Source: JALOAT01 sp041687015
Lineage (GTDB): Bacteria; Pseudomonadota; Gammaproteobacteria; Thiohalomonadales; Thiohalomonadaceae
Assembly: GCA_041687015.1 (NCBI GenBank)
Contig: JAWLCT010000015.1
Coordinates: 1-64,000, forward strand
Direction: 5' to 3'
Length of the DNA stretch: 64,000 nucleotides
Position numbers and translations under genes: made by a program. This document shows, piece after piece, positions 10,720 through 20,391 of the stretch. The notes under the pieces were generated by a model that worked only from the letters and a program-made list of their open reading frames with translations, had not been told where the DNA came from and searched no databases. Each line of letters starts with the position of its first letter. The first letter of the stretch is position 1.

Positions 10720-12234
10720 TCAGATCTTGGATACGGCGATGTGCTCGACCAGGTTCTGCACGGTGGCGTGCATCACCTCGAGCAGCGGATTGGGCCAAAG
10801 GCCGAGCAGCAACACGCCCACGGCCAACACGGCGAGGAAGAGAAATTCCCGCCCGTTCACGTCCTTCAGCGCCGCCACGGCATCGCTTCCGACACTACCG
10901 AATACCACGCGCTTGACCATCCACAGGGTGTAGGCCGCACCGATGATGAGCGTGGTGGCCGCCAGGAAGGCGTACCAGAAGTCAGCCTTGAACGCACTCA
11001 GGATGACCATGAACTCACCCACGAAGCCCGAGGTACCCGGCAGGCCCGCGTTGGCCATGGCAAACAACACCATGAACCCAGCGAACACCGGCATCACGTT
11101 GGCAACCCCGCCGTAATCGGCGATGAGACGGCTGTGCAAACGGTCATAAAGCACACCGACGCACAGGAACATGGCCCCGGACACCAGACCGTGGGACACC
11201 ATCTGCACCATGCCGCCCTCAATGCCCATGGCGGCACCGCTGAAGCTGCCGGTGTTTTCGGCGATAGCCCAGGCAAGGAAGAAGCCGAGCGTGACGAAAC
11301 CCATATGTGCAATGGACGAATAGGCGATGAGCTTCTTCATATCCTGCTGGATCAACGCCACGAAACCGATGTAGACCACAGCGACCAGCGACAGCCCGAT
11401 CATCAGCCAGTCGAGTGCATGGCTCGCATCCGGTGCGATGGGCAGGGAAAAGCGCAGGAAACCGTACGCGCCCACCTTGAGCATGATCGCCGCCAGGATC
11501 ACCGACCCGCCGGTGGGGGCCTCCACGTGGGCGTCGGGAAGCCAGGTGTGCACCGGGAACATGGGCACCTTCACCGCGAAGGCCACCAGGAAGGCCAGGA
11601 AGATGAGGATCTGCGCGGTCATGCCGATGTTGACCGCGTGGAAGTCGAGAATCGCGAAGCTGCCTGCCTGCACATACAGGTACAGCAGCGCGACCAGCAT
11701 GAACACCGAACCGAAGAAGGTGTACAGGAAAAACTTGATGGTCGCGTAGACGCGGTTGGGACCGCCCCACATGCCGATGATGATGAACATCGGAATGAGC
11801 ATGGCTTCCCAGAACACGTAGAACAGTGCGGCGTCGAGCGCGGCGAATACACCGTTGATGAGGCCTTCCATCACCAGGAAAGCCGCCATGTACTGGGAGG
11901 GCCGCTGCTTGATGACCTCCCACCCGGCGATCACGACCAGCACGGTGGTGAAGGTGGTGAGCACGATGAGCGGCATGGCAATGCCGTCGACGCCCAGGTG
12001 GTAATTGATACCGAAGCTTTCAATCCACGGGCGGAACTCGACGAACTGCATGTCGGCGGTGTCGATGGCGAAGCCGGTAAAGAGCGGAATCGACAGCAAC
12101 AAGGTGAGAAACGCGACCAGAAGGGCAGCCAGCTTTGCGGTTTCGGCGCGTTGATCGCCAATGGCGAGCACCAGCGCGCCACCGATGATGGGCACCCAGA
12201 TCACGAGGCTGAGAAGAGGCAGTTCGGAAAACAT
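10720..12234 (-). CDS. nuoM: NADH-quinone oxidoreductase subunit M
   Basis: NuoM is the central antiporter-like proton-translocating subunit of the complex I membrane arm. The 504-residue product has the family's key features: the GVDGIAMPL segment, the glutamate-bearing helix near FYVFWEAMLIPMF, VPMFPVHTWLPDAHVEAPTGGSV, and the DMKKLIAYSSIAHMGF helix with its lysine. It lies 27 bp after nuoL in the unbroken nuo operon. Confidence 0.98.
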   Translation of the reverse strand: MFSELPLLSLVIWVPIIGGALVLAIGDQRAETAKLAALLVAFLTLLLSIPLFTGFAIDTADMQFVEFRPWIESFGINYHLGVDGIAMPLIVLTTFTTVLVVIAGWEVIKQRPSQYMAAFLVMEGLINGVFAALDAALFYVFWEAMLIPMFIIIGMWGGPNRVYATIKFFLYTFFGSVFMLVALLYLYVQAGSFAILDFHAVNIGMTAQILIFLAFLVAFAVKVPMFPVHTWLPDAHVEAPTGGSVILAAIMLKVGAYGFLRFSLPIAPDASHALDWLMIGLSLVAVVYIGFVALIQQDMKKLIAYSSIAHMGFVTLGFFLAWAIAENTGSFSGAAMGIEGGMVQMVSHGLVSGAMFLCVGVLYDRLHSRLIADYGGVANVMPVFAGFMVLFAMANAGLPGTSGFVGEFMVILSAFKADFWYAFLAATTLIIGAAYTLWMVKRVVFGSVGSDAVAALKDVNGREFLFLAVLAVGVLLLGLWPNPLLEVMHATVQNLVEHIAVSKI

Positions 12235-12261
12235 GCAGCCAGATCCTTATCGTTCTCGTGT

Positions 12262-14217
12262 TCAGCCGAGCACGAACAAACCGAAGAGAAGCAACAAGCC
12301 CACAATCATCGCGAAGGCATAGTGGTACAGATAACCGGACTGCACCCAACGGGTGACGGCCGCGGTCCAGCCGACCACGCGCGCTGTGCCGTTCACGAGG
12401 AGCCCGTCGATGACAGTCACGTCGCCTGCACGCCACAGCACCCGGCCGAGACCGCGGCTGCCACCGGCGAAGAACCAGTCGTTGAACTCGTCGAAACCGT
12501 ACTTACGCTCCAGGACCCGGTGCAGAGTGCTGAAGCGGGCCGCGATGCGCGCCGGCAATTCCGGGCGACGAATGTACAGATACCAGGCCACGAACACACC
12601 CGCGGCAGCCAGCCACACCGGCGGCGCCATGAGGCCGTGCAGGGTCATGGCGAACCAACCGTGATAGTCCTGGGCCAGACGGCCGAGCACGTCATGCTCG
12701 GGGAGCACGGTAATGGCGCCGGCGAAGAAATCGCCAAAGGCCATGTCACCCACGTACATCGCACCCGCCAGCACGGACGGCACCGCAAGTGCCACCAGGG
12801 GCACGGTGATCACCCACGGGGATTCGTGCAGGTGTTCCCTGGTGTGGTGATCCATGCGCTCTTTGCCGTGGAACACCAGGAAGTACATACGGAAGCTGTA
12901 CAGGGCGGTGATGAACACGCCCAGCAGCACGGCCACATAAGCGAAGCCCGCGCCGGGGATTTCCGAGTGGCGCACGGCCTCGATGATCACGTCCTTGGAG
13001 AAAAAGCCTGCAAAGCCGGGAAAACCGATGAGCGCCAGGGTACCCACCAAGCCGGTGAGCCAGGTGATCGGCATGTACTTACGCAGGCCGCCCATTTTGC
13101 GCATGTCCTGCTCGTGGTGCATGGCCACGATCACGGAACCGGCGCCCAGGAACAGCAGCGCCTTGAAGAAGGCGTGGGTCATCAGGTGGAACACGCCCGC
13201 CGCGTAGGCCGACGCGCCCAGCGCCACCGTCATGTAACCCAGCTGCGACAAGGTGGAATAGGCAACCACGCGCTTGATGTCGTGCTGAACCAGGCCGAGC
13301 AGCCCCATGAAGAAGGCGGTGATAGCGCCGATCACGAGCACCACACTGAGCGCCGTGGTCGAAAGCTCATACAGCGGCGACATGCGCGCCACCATGAAGA
13401 TGCCGGCGGTGACCATGGTGGCCGCGTGAATCAGGGCCGAGATGGGGGTCGGGCCTTCCATGGAGTCCGGCAACCAAACGTGCAGCGGCCACTGAGCGGA
13501 CTTGCCCATGGCACCGACGAACAGCAGCAGGCAGATCACCGTCATGGCATTCCACTCGGTGCCGGGAATGACCTGCATGGTCAGATCCTTGTGCAGCTCG
13601 GCGGTGGCGAAAACCGAGTTGTAATCGAGGGTGTTGAAGTAGAACAGCACGCCCGCGATACCCAGCACGAAGCCGAAGTCACCCACACGGTTCACCAGGA
13701 ATGCCTTGAGATTGGCATAGATGGCGCTCTCGCGGGTGTACCAGAATCCGATCAGCAGATAGGAGACCAGGCCCACGGCTTCCCAGCCAAAAAACAACTG
13801 CATGAAGTTGTTCGCCATCACCAGCATGAGCATGGAGAAGGTGAACAGGGAGATATAGCTGAAAAAGCGCTGGTAGCCCGGGTCGTCATGCATGTAGCCG
13901 ATGGTGTAGATGTGCACCATCAACGACACGAAGGTGACCACCACCATCATCATGGCGGTGAGCTTGTCGACCAGGAAGCCGACTTCGAAGCGCACACCGT
14001 CGCTGACTGCCCAGGTGTAGACACTTTGGTTGATGATGTCGGCGCCCGCCACGGCGATTTGGTAGAAGACCACCAGCGAGCCGAGGAACGCGACGGCTAC
14101 ACCCAGAATGGCTGCACGATGGGACCATTCCCGTCCGATGGCCTTACCGAACAGGCCTGCGATGATCGCACCGGCAAGCGGTGCGAGCACGATAGCGATA
14201 TTGAGCGACTCCAGCAT
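12262..14217 (-). CDS. nuoL: NADH-quinone oxidoreductase subunit L
   Basis: NuoL is the distal antiporter-like subunit and carries the long lateral helix of the complex I membrane arm. The 651-residue length is typical. Conserved motifs include the GWEAVGLVSYLLIGFW helix with its glutamate, SAQWPLHVWLPDSMEGPTP, and DIKRVVAYSTLSQLGYM. The C-terminal 100 or so residues contain the extra amphipathic and terminal helices. It begins 3 bp after the nuoK stop. Confidence 0.98.
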   Translation of the reverse strand: MLESLNIAIVLAPLAGAIIAGLFGKAIGREWSHRAAILGVAVAFLGSLVVFYQIAVAGADIINQSVYTWAVSDGVRFEVGFLVDKLTAMMMVVVTFVSLMVHIYTIGYMHDDPGYQRFFSYISLFTFSMLMLVMANNFMQLFFGWEAVGLVSYLLIGFWYTRESAIYANLKAFLVNRVGDFGFVLGIAGVLFYFNTLDYNSVFATAELHKDLTMQVIPGTEWNAMTVICLLLFVGAMGKSAQWPLHVWLPDSMEGPTPISALIHAATMVTAGIFMVARMSPLYELSTTALSVVLVIGAITAFFMGLLGLVQHDIKRVVAYSTLSQLGYMTVALGASAYAAGVFHLMTHAFFKALLFLGAGSVIVAMHHEQDMRKMGGLRKYMPITWLTGLVGTLALIGFPGFAGFFSKDVIIEAVRHSEIPGAGFAYVAVLLGVFITALYSFRMYFLVFHGKERMDHHTREHLHESPWVITVPLVALAVPSVLAGAMYVGDMAFGDFFAGAITVLPEHDVLGRLAQDYHGWFAMTLHGLMAPPVWLAAAGVFVAWYLYIRRPELPARIAARFSTLHRVLERKYGFDEFNDWFFAGGSRGLGRVLWRAGDVTVIDGLLVNGTARVVGWTAAVTRWVQSGYLYHYAFAMIVGLLLLFGLFVLG

Positions 14218-14220
14218 CCG

Positions 14221-14526
14221 CTAACCCCTCAGAGTTCCGACATCATCCACGTTGATGCTGCGCCGGTTGCGGAACAGCACTACGAGGATGGCGAGCCCAA
14301 TCGCCGCTTCGGCAGCCGCCACGGTCAGGATGAAAAACACAAACACCTGGCCGGCGGTGTCGCCGAGGTAATGGGAAAAGGCGATGAAATTCATGTTCAC
14401 CGCCAAGAGCATCAATTCCACGCACATGAGCAGGATGATGACGCTTTTGCGGTTGATGAAAATGCCGGCCATGCTCAGGCAGAAAAGAACGGCGCCGACG
14501 ATGAGATAATCCGAAAGCTCTACCAT
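14221..14526 (-). CDS. nuoK: NADH-quinone oxidoreductase subunit K
   Basis: NuoK is a small three-helix subunit (related to MrpC) in the complex I proton path. Starting at ATG 14526 (MVELSDYLIVGAVLF) gives 101 residues, exactly the usual length. An upstream frame extension to 14568 overlaps nuoJ and is rejected. Two conserved glutamates sit in LLMCVELMLLAVN and AAAEAAIGLA. It lies 10 bp after nuoJ. Confidence 0.97.
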   Translation of the reverse strand: MVELSDYLIVGAVLFCLSMAGIFINRKSVIILLMCVELMLLAVNMNFIAFSHYLGDTAGQVFVFFILTVAAAEAAIGLAILVVLFRNRRSINVDDVGTLRG

Positions 14527-14536
14527 GACGTGCCCC

Positions 14537-15142
14537 TTAGCGGCGCTCCTCCGGTTGCATCTGCACAAGCCGCACGCGCTCTTCGCGGCGCACTGCCACC
14601 TGACGGGATACGCGCTGCTGCTTGGTTTCCGGGCGCCGGCGCAGGGTCAGCACGATGGCTGCCACGATGGCCACCAGGAGAATGACCGCCGCGACTTCGA
14701 ACGGGAACACATAAGTGGTGTAAAGCACCTGTCCGAGGGCCTGGGTGTTGCTGTAATCAGTGGCCTGGCGTACCGGCTCGCCGGTCACTTCCAACGAGAA
14801 GTGCCCGCCGCCGAGCACGAAGGCCATGATGCCGACCACCATCAGCGCCACCAGTGCGCCGATGGGCAGGTAGCGCGCAAACCCTTCGCGCAGAGCGGCC
14901 ATATCGATGTCGAGCATCATCACCACGAAAATGAACAGCACCATCACGGCGCCCACGTAAACCAATACCAGGGCAATCGCGAGGAACTCCGCCTCAAGCA
15001 ACATCCACAACCCCGCGCTTGCCACAAACGCAAGCACCAACGACAGCGCTGCGTGGACCGGGTTGCGCACCGTGATAACCATTCCCGCCGCCATGATGAG
15101 CACGGCGGAAAAGGCATAGAAGAGCAATTGTTCGAAACTCAT
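14537..15142 (-). CDS. nuoJ: NADH-quinone oxidoreductase subunit J
   Basis: NuoJ is a five-helix membrane subunit that includes the moving TM3 region of complex I. The 201-residue product has the conserved NPVHAALSLVLAFV and FLAIALVLVYVGAVMVLFIFV segments. The C-terminal roughly 35 residues are Arg/Gln-rich and polar, somewhat longer than the membrane core needs. It is 13 bp after nuoI. Confidence 0.97.
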   Translation of the reverse strand: MSFEQLLFYAFSAVLIMAAGMVITVRNPVHAALSLVLAFVASAGLWMLLEAEFLAIALVLVYVGAVMVLFIFVVMMLDIDMAALREGFARYLPIGALVALMVVGIMAFVLGGGHFSLEVTGEPVRQATDYSNTQALGQVLYTTYVFPFEVAAVILLVAIVAAIVLTLRRRPETKQQRVSRQVAVRREERVRLVQMQPEERR

Positions 15143-15155
15143 TCGGGTCTGTTCC

Positions 15156-15644
15156 TCAGCGGTATTTGGCTTGCTGCGCCCGATCCTCGGCGATCTGCTT
15201 CTCGAACCTGTCCCCGACCGCCAGCAGCTTGTCCTTGGTCATGTACAGGTCCTCACGGGACTCGCCGTGATATTCGTAAAAACGCGTTTCGACGATGGAA
15301 TCCACCGGACAGGATTCCTCACAGAATCCGCAGTAAATGCACTTGGTCAGGTCGATATCGTAACGGGTGGTGCGGCGGGTGCCGTCTTCGCGACGATGCG
15401 ACTCGATGCGAATGGCCATCGCCGGGCATACCACTTCGCACAGCTTGCACGCGATGCAGCGCTCCTCGCCGTTGGGGTAGCGGCGCAGTGCATGCAGTCC
15501 GCGAAACCGCGGCGATTGCGGGGCCCGCTCTTCGGGGTATTGCACGGTGAACTTGCGCCCGAAGAGATAACGGCCCGTAACCGACATGCCGGCGAACAAC
15601 TCCAGCAGGAACAGGCTCTTGAAGAAACGGAGTATGGATTTCAT
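15156..15644 (-). CDS. nuoI: NADH-quinone oxidoreductase subunit I (two [4Fe-4S] clusters)
   Basis: NuoI carries clusters N6a and N6b that pass electrons toward N2 in NuoB. The two ferredoxin motifs are plain: CIACKLCEVVCP and CIYCGFCEESCP. The start is ATG 15644 (MKSILRFFKSLFLLEL), giving 162 residues as expected. A longer open frame to 15698 overlaps nuoH and adds unrelated sequence. An N-terminal amphipathic helix anchors it to the membrane arm. Confidence 0.98.
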   Translation of the reverse strand: MKSILRFFKSLFLLELFAGMSVTGRYLFGRKFTVQYPEERAPQSPRFRGLHALRRYPNGEERCIACKLCEVVCPAMAIRIESHRREDGTRRTTRYDIDLTKCIYCGFCEESCPVDSIVETRFYEYHGESREDLYMTKDKLLAVGDRFEKQIAEDRAQQAKYR

Positions 15645-15654
15645 GCCGTTCACC

Positions 15655-16716
15655 TCACGCCCGCTCGAACGGGAACACACCCGCCATGACCCACACACCC
15701 ACTACCACCAACCAGACGATGGTGATGGGGATGAACACCTTCCAACCCAGTCGCATGATCTGGTCGTAGCGATAGCGCGGGAACGTCGCACGGAACCAGA
15801 GGAACAGGAACAGGAACAGCGAAGTTTTCAGCAGAAACCAGTGGATACCGCTACCGAGCAAGCCGCCCAGGGCCTCGCCGCTACCGGTGTCGAAGGGTGA
15901 CAACCAGCCGCCCAGGAACATGACAGTGGCGAGGGCCGAGACCAGGATCATGTTGGCGTACTCGGCCAGGAAGAAGGCCGCGAAACCCATGCCGGAATAT
16001 TCCACGTGGAAGCCCGCCACGATTTCGGATTCGCCTTCCGCCACGTCGAAGGGCGCGCGGTTGGTTTCCGCCACCGCGGCGATGAAGTAGATCACAAACA
16101 GCGGCAGCAGCGGCAGTGCGAACCAGCGCCATACGCCGCCCGACTGCGCCGCGACGATGTCGCCAAAGTTCAGACTCCCCGCGGCCATGAGTACGCCGAC
16201 CAGCGCAAAACCCATGGCGATCTCGTAGGAAACGATCTGCGCAGCAGAGCGCATCGCGCCCAGGAAGGCGTACTTCGAATTGGATGCCCAGCCCGCCACG
16301 ATGATGCCGTACACACCCATGGAGGTGACGGCCAGGACGTACAACAGACCGGCGTTGACGTCTGCGATCACCAGTTCACTGCCGAAGGGAATCACCGCCC
16401 AGGCCGCCAGGGCCGGCGCGAGCGCCAGAATCGGCGCCAGCAAGAACAGGAACTTGTCGGCACCACTCGGGATCACGATCTCCTTGAACAGCAGCTTGAA
16501 CGTATCGGCGATGGGCTGCAGCAAACCACGCGGGCCCACGCGGTTGGGGCCGACGCGTACCTGCATGTATCCGATGATCTTGCGTTCGGCCAACGTGAGG
16601 TAGGCCACGGCGCCAAAAATGGGCAGCAACACTATGGCGATCTTCAGCAGGATCACCGTCATGGTCACGGCGCTCGCAGGGAGCCCGGGCAGCAATGCTT
16701 GGATGTACTCGGTCAT
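15655..16716 (-). CDS. nuoH: NADH-quinone oxidoreductase subunit H
   Basis: NuoH forms part of the quinone-binding chamber at the junction of the two arms of complex I. The 353-residue, eight-helix product has the conserved ERKIIGYMQVRVGPNRVGP loop, ETNRAPFDVAEGESEIVAGF with its acidic residues, and the FRATFPRYRYDQIMRLGWK segment. It sits between nuoG (18 bp upstream) and nuoI (10 bp downstream). Confidence 0.98.
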   Translation of the reverse strand: MTEYIQALLPGLPASAVTMTVILLKIAIVLLPIFGAVAYLTLAERKIIGYMQVRVGPNRVGPRGLLQPIADTFKLLFKEIVIPSGADKFLFLLAPILALAPALAAWAVIPFGSELVIADVNAGLLYVLAVTSMGVYGIIVAGWASNSKYAFLGAMRSAAQIVSYEIAMGFALVGVLMAAGSLNFGDIVAAQSGGVWRWFALPLLPLFVIYFIAAVAETNRAPFDVAEGESEIVAGFHVEYSGMGFAAFFLAEYANMILVSALATVMFLGGWLSPFDTGSGEALGGLLGSGIHWFLLKTSLFLFLFLWFRATFPRYRYDQIMRLGWKVFIPITIVWLVVVGVWVMAGVFPFERA

Positions 16717-16734
16717 TACCGACGATTCCTTCTC

Positions 16735-19098
16735 TTAGCCCTGGCGCAACTCGACGGACGTAAAACCCGCATCCGTTCCCATGCCGCGGCTGCCGGCCGG
16801 GATCAGCACCGCGTTGAGCGGCACGCCGGGATGAAGCTGCAACGGCAACCGGGTCTCGTAGCTGCCCGAGCGCACGCTGACACTCGTGCCGGCCGAAAGA
16901 CCGAGACGTGCTGCCGTGTCGGGGTGCACGGAGACACCTGTGGTACGCCCGTCCTTGGTCGCCTGCAAGGGCTCGGCGCGACGCACCAGGGGATCAATGT
17001 CATACATGGCGAATTCCACGATGCGCTCAAGCTGCGCGCTAGCCGGTCCCCCGATGGACTCCGGCAGCGACATGCCGATCTCGACGTTCGAGGCATCGTT
17101 GCACGCGGTACGGACTTCGTCGCGAATCTCTTCCGACGACATGTATTCAAAATCTTTCAGATTGAGCAGATTGCCCAGCACACGCAGCACCTTCCAGGCG
17201 GGTCGTGCCTGGCCGGGTGCGGTAGCCGCTGCGGCGAAACTCTGCCAGCGCCCTTCCGCATTCACGAATGTGCCCGATGTCTCGACAAAGGTGCACACGG
17301 GCAACAACACATTGGCGTAGGACTCCACGGCCGGATCGGTGAAGCTGGCCAGTGAAACAGTGAAGTCCGCACCCGCCACGGCTTTCGAAAGGCCTTTGCC
17401 GTCCAGCGCATCCACCCCGGGTTCGACCCCGAGCAGCACGAAGGCCTTCATGCCGTTATCCGCCATGGCGCGCCAATCCCGCCCACGCACCGCAGCGGTG
17501 ATCCCGCCGGTGTGGCGATGGGGCAATGCACCGGCAAGCGCCGCACCGGCGGCATTGCCGCCTTCCGGCAGCTGACCGAAACGCCCATTGCACAGCCGTG
17601 CGATGAGGTTCGCCAACAGGCGCAACTCCGATTGGGCCGGATGCATGGTCGCACCGTCGCCAAGCAGCACGGCAGCGCGCGCACTGTCGCTCAGCTTGCG
17701 CGCCATAGCACGATGACGCTCGGCCACCTCGATGTTGCCGGTGAGTTCAGCAAATCCCTTCGGTGCCGTACCGCCAAACTCCAGCAGGGCCTTGGCCACC
17801 GCCGCCAATTCGCTCGCCATGGCGGAGGGCGCGACGACAATCTTCTCGGCGACCGGGAAGAAGAATTCGTAGTCGACCGGATTGAGGCACATCACGCGTG
17901 CTCCGGCGAGCGCCGCCTTGCGCACACGGTGACCGAGCAGCGGCTGCTCCTTGCGGATATTGGAGCCGACCAGCAGCAGCGCATCCACGCCTTCCAGGTC
18001 CTCGATGGACATGCCGAGACCCGGCGCTGCAGGCAACAGGTCCTGATCACGGAAGTCCTGCTGGTGCAGGCGGTAGTCCACGTTGCCGCTGCCCAAGCCA
18101 CGCAACAGGCGCTGCAACAGATACAGTTCCTCGGTGGTGGCGCCATAGGCGCCCAGACCGCCGACAGCGTCGGCGCCGTGTTGATCCACCACACGTTGGA
18201 GGCCTTCGGCAGCAAAGGTCAGGGCCGTATCCCAATCCGTCTCTTCCCAGCGACCGTCGCGCTTGATGCGCGGTGCGAGCAGGCGGTCCGCATGCCGCAG
18301 GGCCGTGTAGCTGAAGCGGTCGCGATCCGCCAACCAGATCTCGTTCACGGCCTCATTGTCGCGAGGACGCACACGCATCACCTGGCCGGCGCGGGCTTCC
18401 ACCATCAGGTTCGCACCTACGCAGTCGTGCGGCGAAATGCTGCCGTTCTTGGTCAGTTCCCAGGGGCGCGCCGTGTAACGGTACGGCTTGGACGTGAGTG
18501 CCCCCACCGGGCAGAGATCGATGACGTTGCCGGACAGTTCCGAATCGACAGTGCGCTCCACATAGGTGGTGATGCGGGTGTTCTCGCCGCGGAATACCCC
18601 GCCCAGCTCCATGATGCCCGCGATTTCCTGCCCGAAACGCACGCAGCGCGTGCAATGGATGCAGCGCGTCATATCCGTGGCGATGAGCGGGCCGAGATTG
18701 TTGCTGGGTACGACGCGCTTGTGTTCGGAATAGCGGGAGACATCGTTACCGTAGCCCACGGCCATTTCCTGCAGATCGCATTCACCGCCCTGATCGCAGA
18801 TGGGGCAGTCCAGCGGATGATTGATGAGCAGGAACTCCATCACCGCTTTTTGTGCGGCGATGGCTTTGGGCGAACGCGTGAAAACCTTCATGCCCTCGGT
18901 AACCGGCGTGGCGCAGGCGGGCAGCGGCTTGGCGACCTTCTCCACCTCCACCAGGCACATGCGGCAGTTGGCCGCGATGGAGAGCTTCTTGTGGTAGCAA
19001 AAGCGCGGAATGACGATGCCCGCGCTGTCGGCGGCCTCGATTACCGTGGCGCCGTCGCGTGCCTCGACAGGAATGCCGTTGATCTCGATCTTTACCAT
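16735..19098 (-). CDS. nuoG: NADH-quinone oxidoreductase subunit G
   Basis: NuoG is the large peripheral-arm subunit. The N-terminus has the [2Fe-2S] N1b motif (CYHKKLSIAANCRMC with a later C), the His/Cys N5 site (HPLDCPICDQGGECDL) and an N4 [4Fe-4S] motif (CIHCTRCVRFG). It then continues into a molybdopterin oxidoreductase-like domain. The start is ATG 19098 (MVKIEINGIPVEARDG), giving 787 residues; an extension to 19221 overlaps nuoF and is rejected. The off-pathway N7 cluster motif found in some bacteria appears to be absent: only one cysteine (SPHDCVGAN) lies in that region. Confidence 0.97.
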   Translation of the reverse strand: MVKIEINGIPVEARDGATVIEAADSAGIVIPRFCYHKKLSIAANCRMCLVEVEKVAKPLPACATPVTEGMKVFTRSPKAIAAQKAVMEFLLINHPLDCPICDQGGECDLQEMAVGYGNDVSRYSEHKRVVPSNNLGPLIATDMTRCIHCTRCVRFGQEIAGIMELGGVFRGENTRITTYVERTVDSELSGNVIDLCPVGALTSKPYRYTARPWELTKNGSISPHDCVGANLMVEARAGQVMRVRPRDNEAVNEIWLADRDRFSYTALRHADRLLAPRIKRDGRWEETDWDTALTFAAEGLQRVVDQHGADAVGGLGAYGATTEELYLLQRLLRGLGSGNVDYRLHQQDFRDQDLLPAAPGLGMSIEDLEGVDALLLVGSNIRKEQPLLGHRVRKAALAGARVMCLNPVDYEFFFPVAEKIVVAPSAMASELAAVAKALLEFGGTAPKGFAELTGNIEVAERHRAMARKLSDSARAAVLLGDGATMHPAQSELRLLANLIARLCNGRFGQLPEGGNAAGAALAGALPHRHTGGITAAVRGRDWRAMADNGMKAFVLLGVEPGVDALDGKGLSKAVAGADFTVSLASFTDPAVESYANVLLPVCTFVETSGTFVNAEGRWQSFAAAATAPGQARPAWKVLRVLGNLLNLKDFEYMSSEEIRDEVRTACNDASNVEIGMSLPESIGGPASAQLERIVEFAMYDIDPLVRRAEPLQATKDGRTTGVSVHPDTAARLGLSAGTSVSVRSGSYETRLPLQLHPGVPLNAVLIPAGSRGMGTDAGFTSVELRQG

Positions 19099-19120
19099 CG
19101 TATGTCTTCCGAGAAGCGGG

Positions 19121-20386
19121 CTACACCATGCAGCGCTTGTGCGCGATGTGGTATTCGAATTCCTCACGGAAGTGCTTGAGGAAGCTGCGCACCGGCATGG
19201 CGGCGGCGTCGCCGAGCGCACAGATGGTGCGCCCTTCGATTTTGCTTGCCACGTCGTTCAGCTTTTCCAGATCTTCCGGTCGGCCCTCACCGTGTTCGAT
19301 ACGATGCACCATGCGTGCAAGCCAGCCCGTACCTTCACGACACGGCGTGCACTGACCGCAGGATTCGTCGTAATAGAAATGCGACAGCCGCGCGAGCGCC
19401 TTCACCATACAGGTCGTCTCGTCCATGACAATCACGGAGCCCGCACCCAGCATGGAACCCGCCTTCGCCAGCGAGTCGTAATCCATGGTGAGGTCCATCA
19501 TCAGTTCAGCCGGCAGTACGGGCGTGGAACTGCCCCCCGGGATCACGGCCTTGAGCTTACGCCCCTTCCAGACCCCGCCCGCCATTTCGAGCAGTTCGGA
19601 AAAAGGCGTGCCCATGGGGATTTCATAATTGCCGGGGCGATTCACGTGACCCGAGACGCTGAACAGCTTCAGGCCCCCGTTGTTCGGTTTGCCCAGGTCG
19701 AGGAACCACTGCCCGCCCTTTTGCAGGATGACCGGCACGGAGGCGAGTGTTTCCGTGTTGTTGATTGTGGTGGGTCGCCCGTACAGCCCGAAACTGGCCG
19801 GAAACGGCGGCTTGAAGCGCGGTTGACCTTTCTTGCCTTCGATGGATTCGAGCAGGGCGGTCTCTTCACCGCAGATATAGGCCCCGGCGCCGAGATGCAC
19901 CTCGATGTCGAAGTCGATGCCCGAGCCGAGAATGTTCTTGCCAAGCAGACCGGCCGCACGTGCTTCCTCGATGGCCGCTTGGAAACGCTCGTAGGGTTCC
20001 CAGAATTCGCCACGGATGTAGTTGTAACCCCGTGTGGCGCCCAGTGCGAAACCGGCGATGGCCATGCCTTCCACCAGCTGATGGGGGTTGTAGCGCAGGA
20101 TGTCGCGGTCCTTGCAGGTGCCCGGTTCGCCTTCGTCGGAATTGCACACCACGTACTTCTGACCAGGGGCCGAATGCGGCATGAAGCTCCATTTGAGCCC
20201 GGTGGGAAAACCGGCGCCACCACGACCGCGCAGCGCCGAAGTTTTCAGTTCGGCAATGATGGCGTCGCGCGTGAGCTCACCGGCGAGGACCTTCTTCCAG
20301 ACCTCGTAGCCGCCGACTTTTTTGTAGCTCTCGAAGGCCCACGGGGTATCGAAGTCGAGGGTTCGGAAACAGACTTTGTCGCTCAT
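19121..20386 (-). CDS. nuoF: NADH-quinone oxidoreductase subunit F (NADH- and FMN-binding)
   Basis: NuoF oxidises NADH with FMN and passes electrons to cluster N3. The 421-residue product shows GRGGAGFPTGLKWSF (FMN/NADH site), CNSDEGEPGTCKDRDI, GAGAYICGEETALLESIEG, and the N3 cysteines in SCGQCTPCREGT with the distal one in TICALGDAAAMP. It lies 5 bp after nuoE and 22 bp before nuoG. Confidence 0.98.
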   Translation of the reverse strand: MSDKVCFRTLDFDTPWAFESYKKVGGYEVWKKVLAGELTRDAIIAELKTSALRGRGGAGFPTGLKWSFMPHSAPGQKYVVCNSDEGEPGTCKDRDILRYNPHQLVEGMAIAGFALGATRGYNYIRGEFWEPYERFQAAIEEARAAGLLGKNILGSGIDFDIEVHLGAGAYICGEETALLESIEGKKGQPRFKPPFPASFGLYGRPTTINNTETLASVPVILQKGGQWFLDLGKPNNGGLKLFSVSGHVNRPGNYEIPMGTPFSELLEMAGGVWKGRKLKAVIPGGSSTPVLPAELMMDLTMDYDSLAKAGSMLGAGSVIVMDETTCMVKALARLSHFYYDESCGQCTPCREGTGWLARMVHRIEHGEGRPEDLEKLNDVASKIEGRTICALGDAAAMPVRSFLKHFREEFEYHIAHKRCMV

Positions 20387-20391
20387 GCGCG

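Noticed and set aside
9595..14685. A 1696-codon open frame on the + strand
   Set aside because: It is antisense to nuoN-nuoK, has extreme His/Gln/Glu/Asp content typical of shadow frames in high-GC genes, and no recognisable domain.
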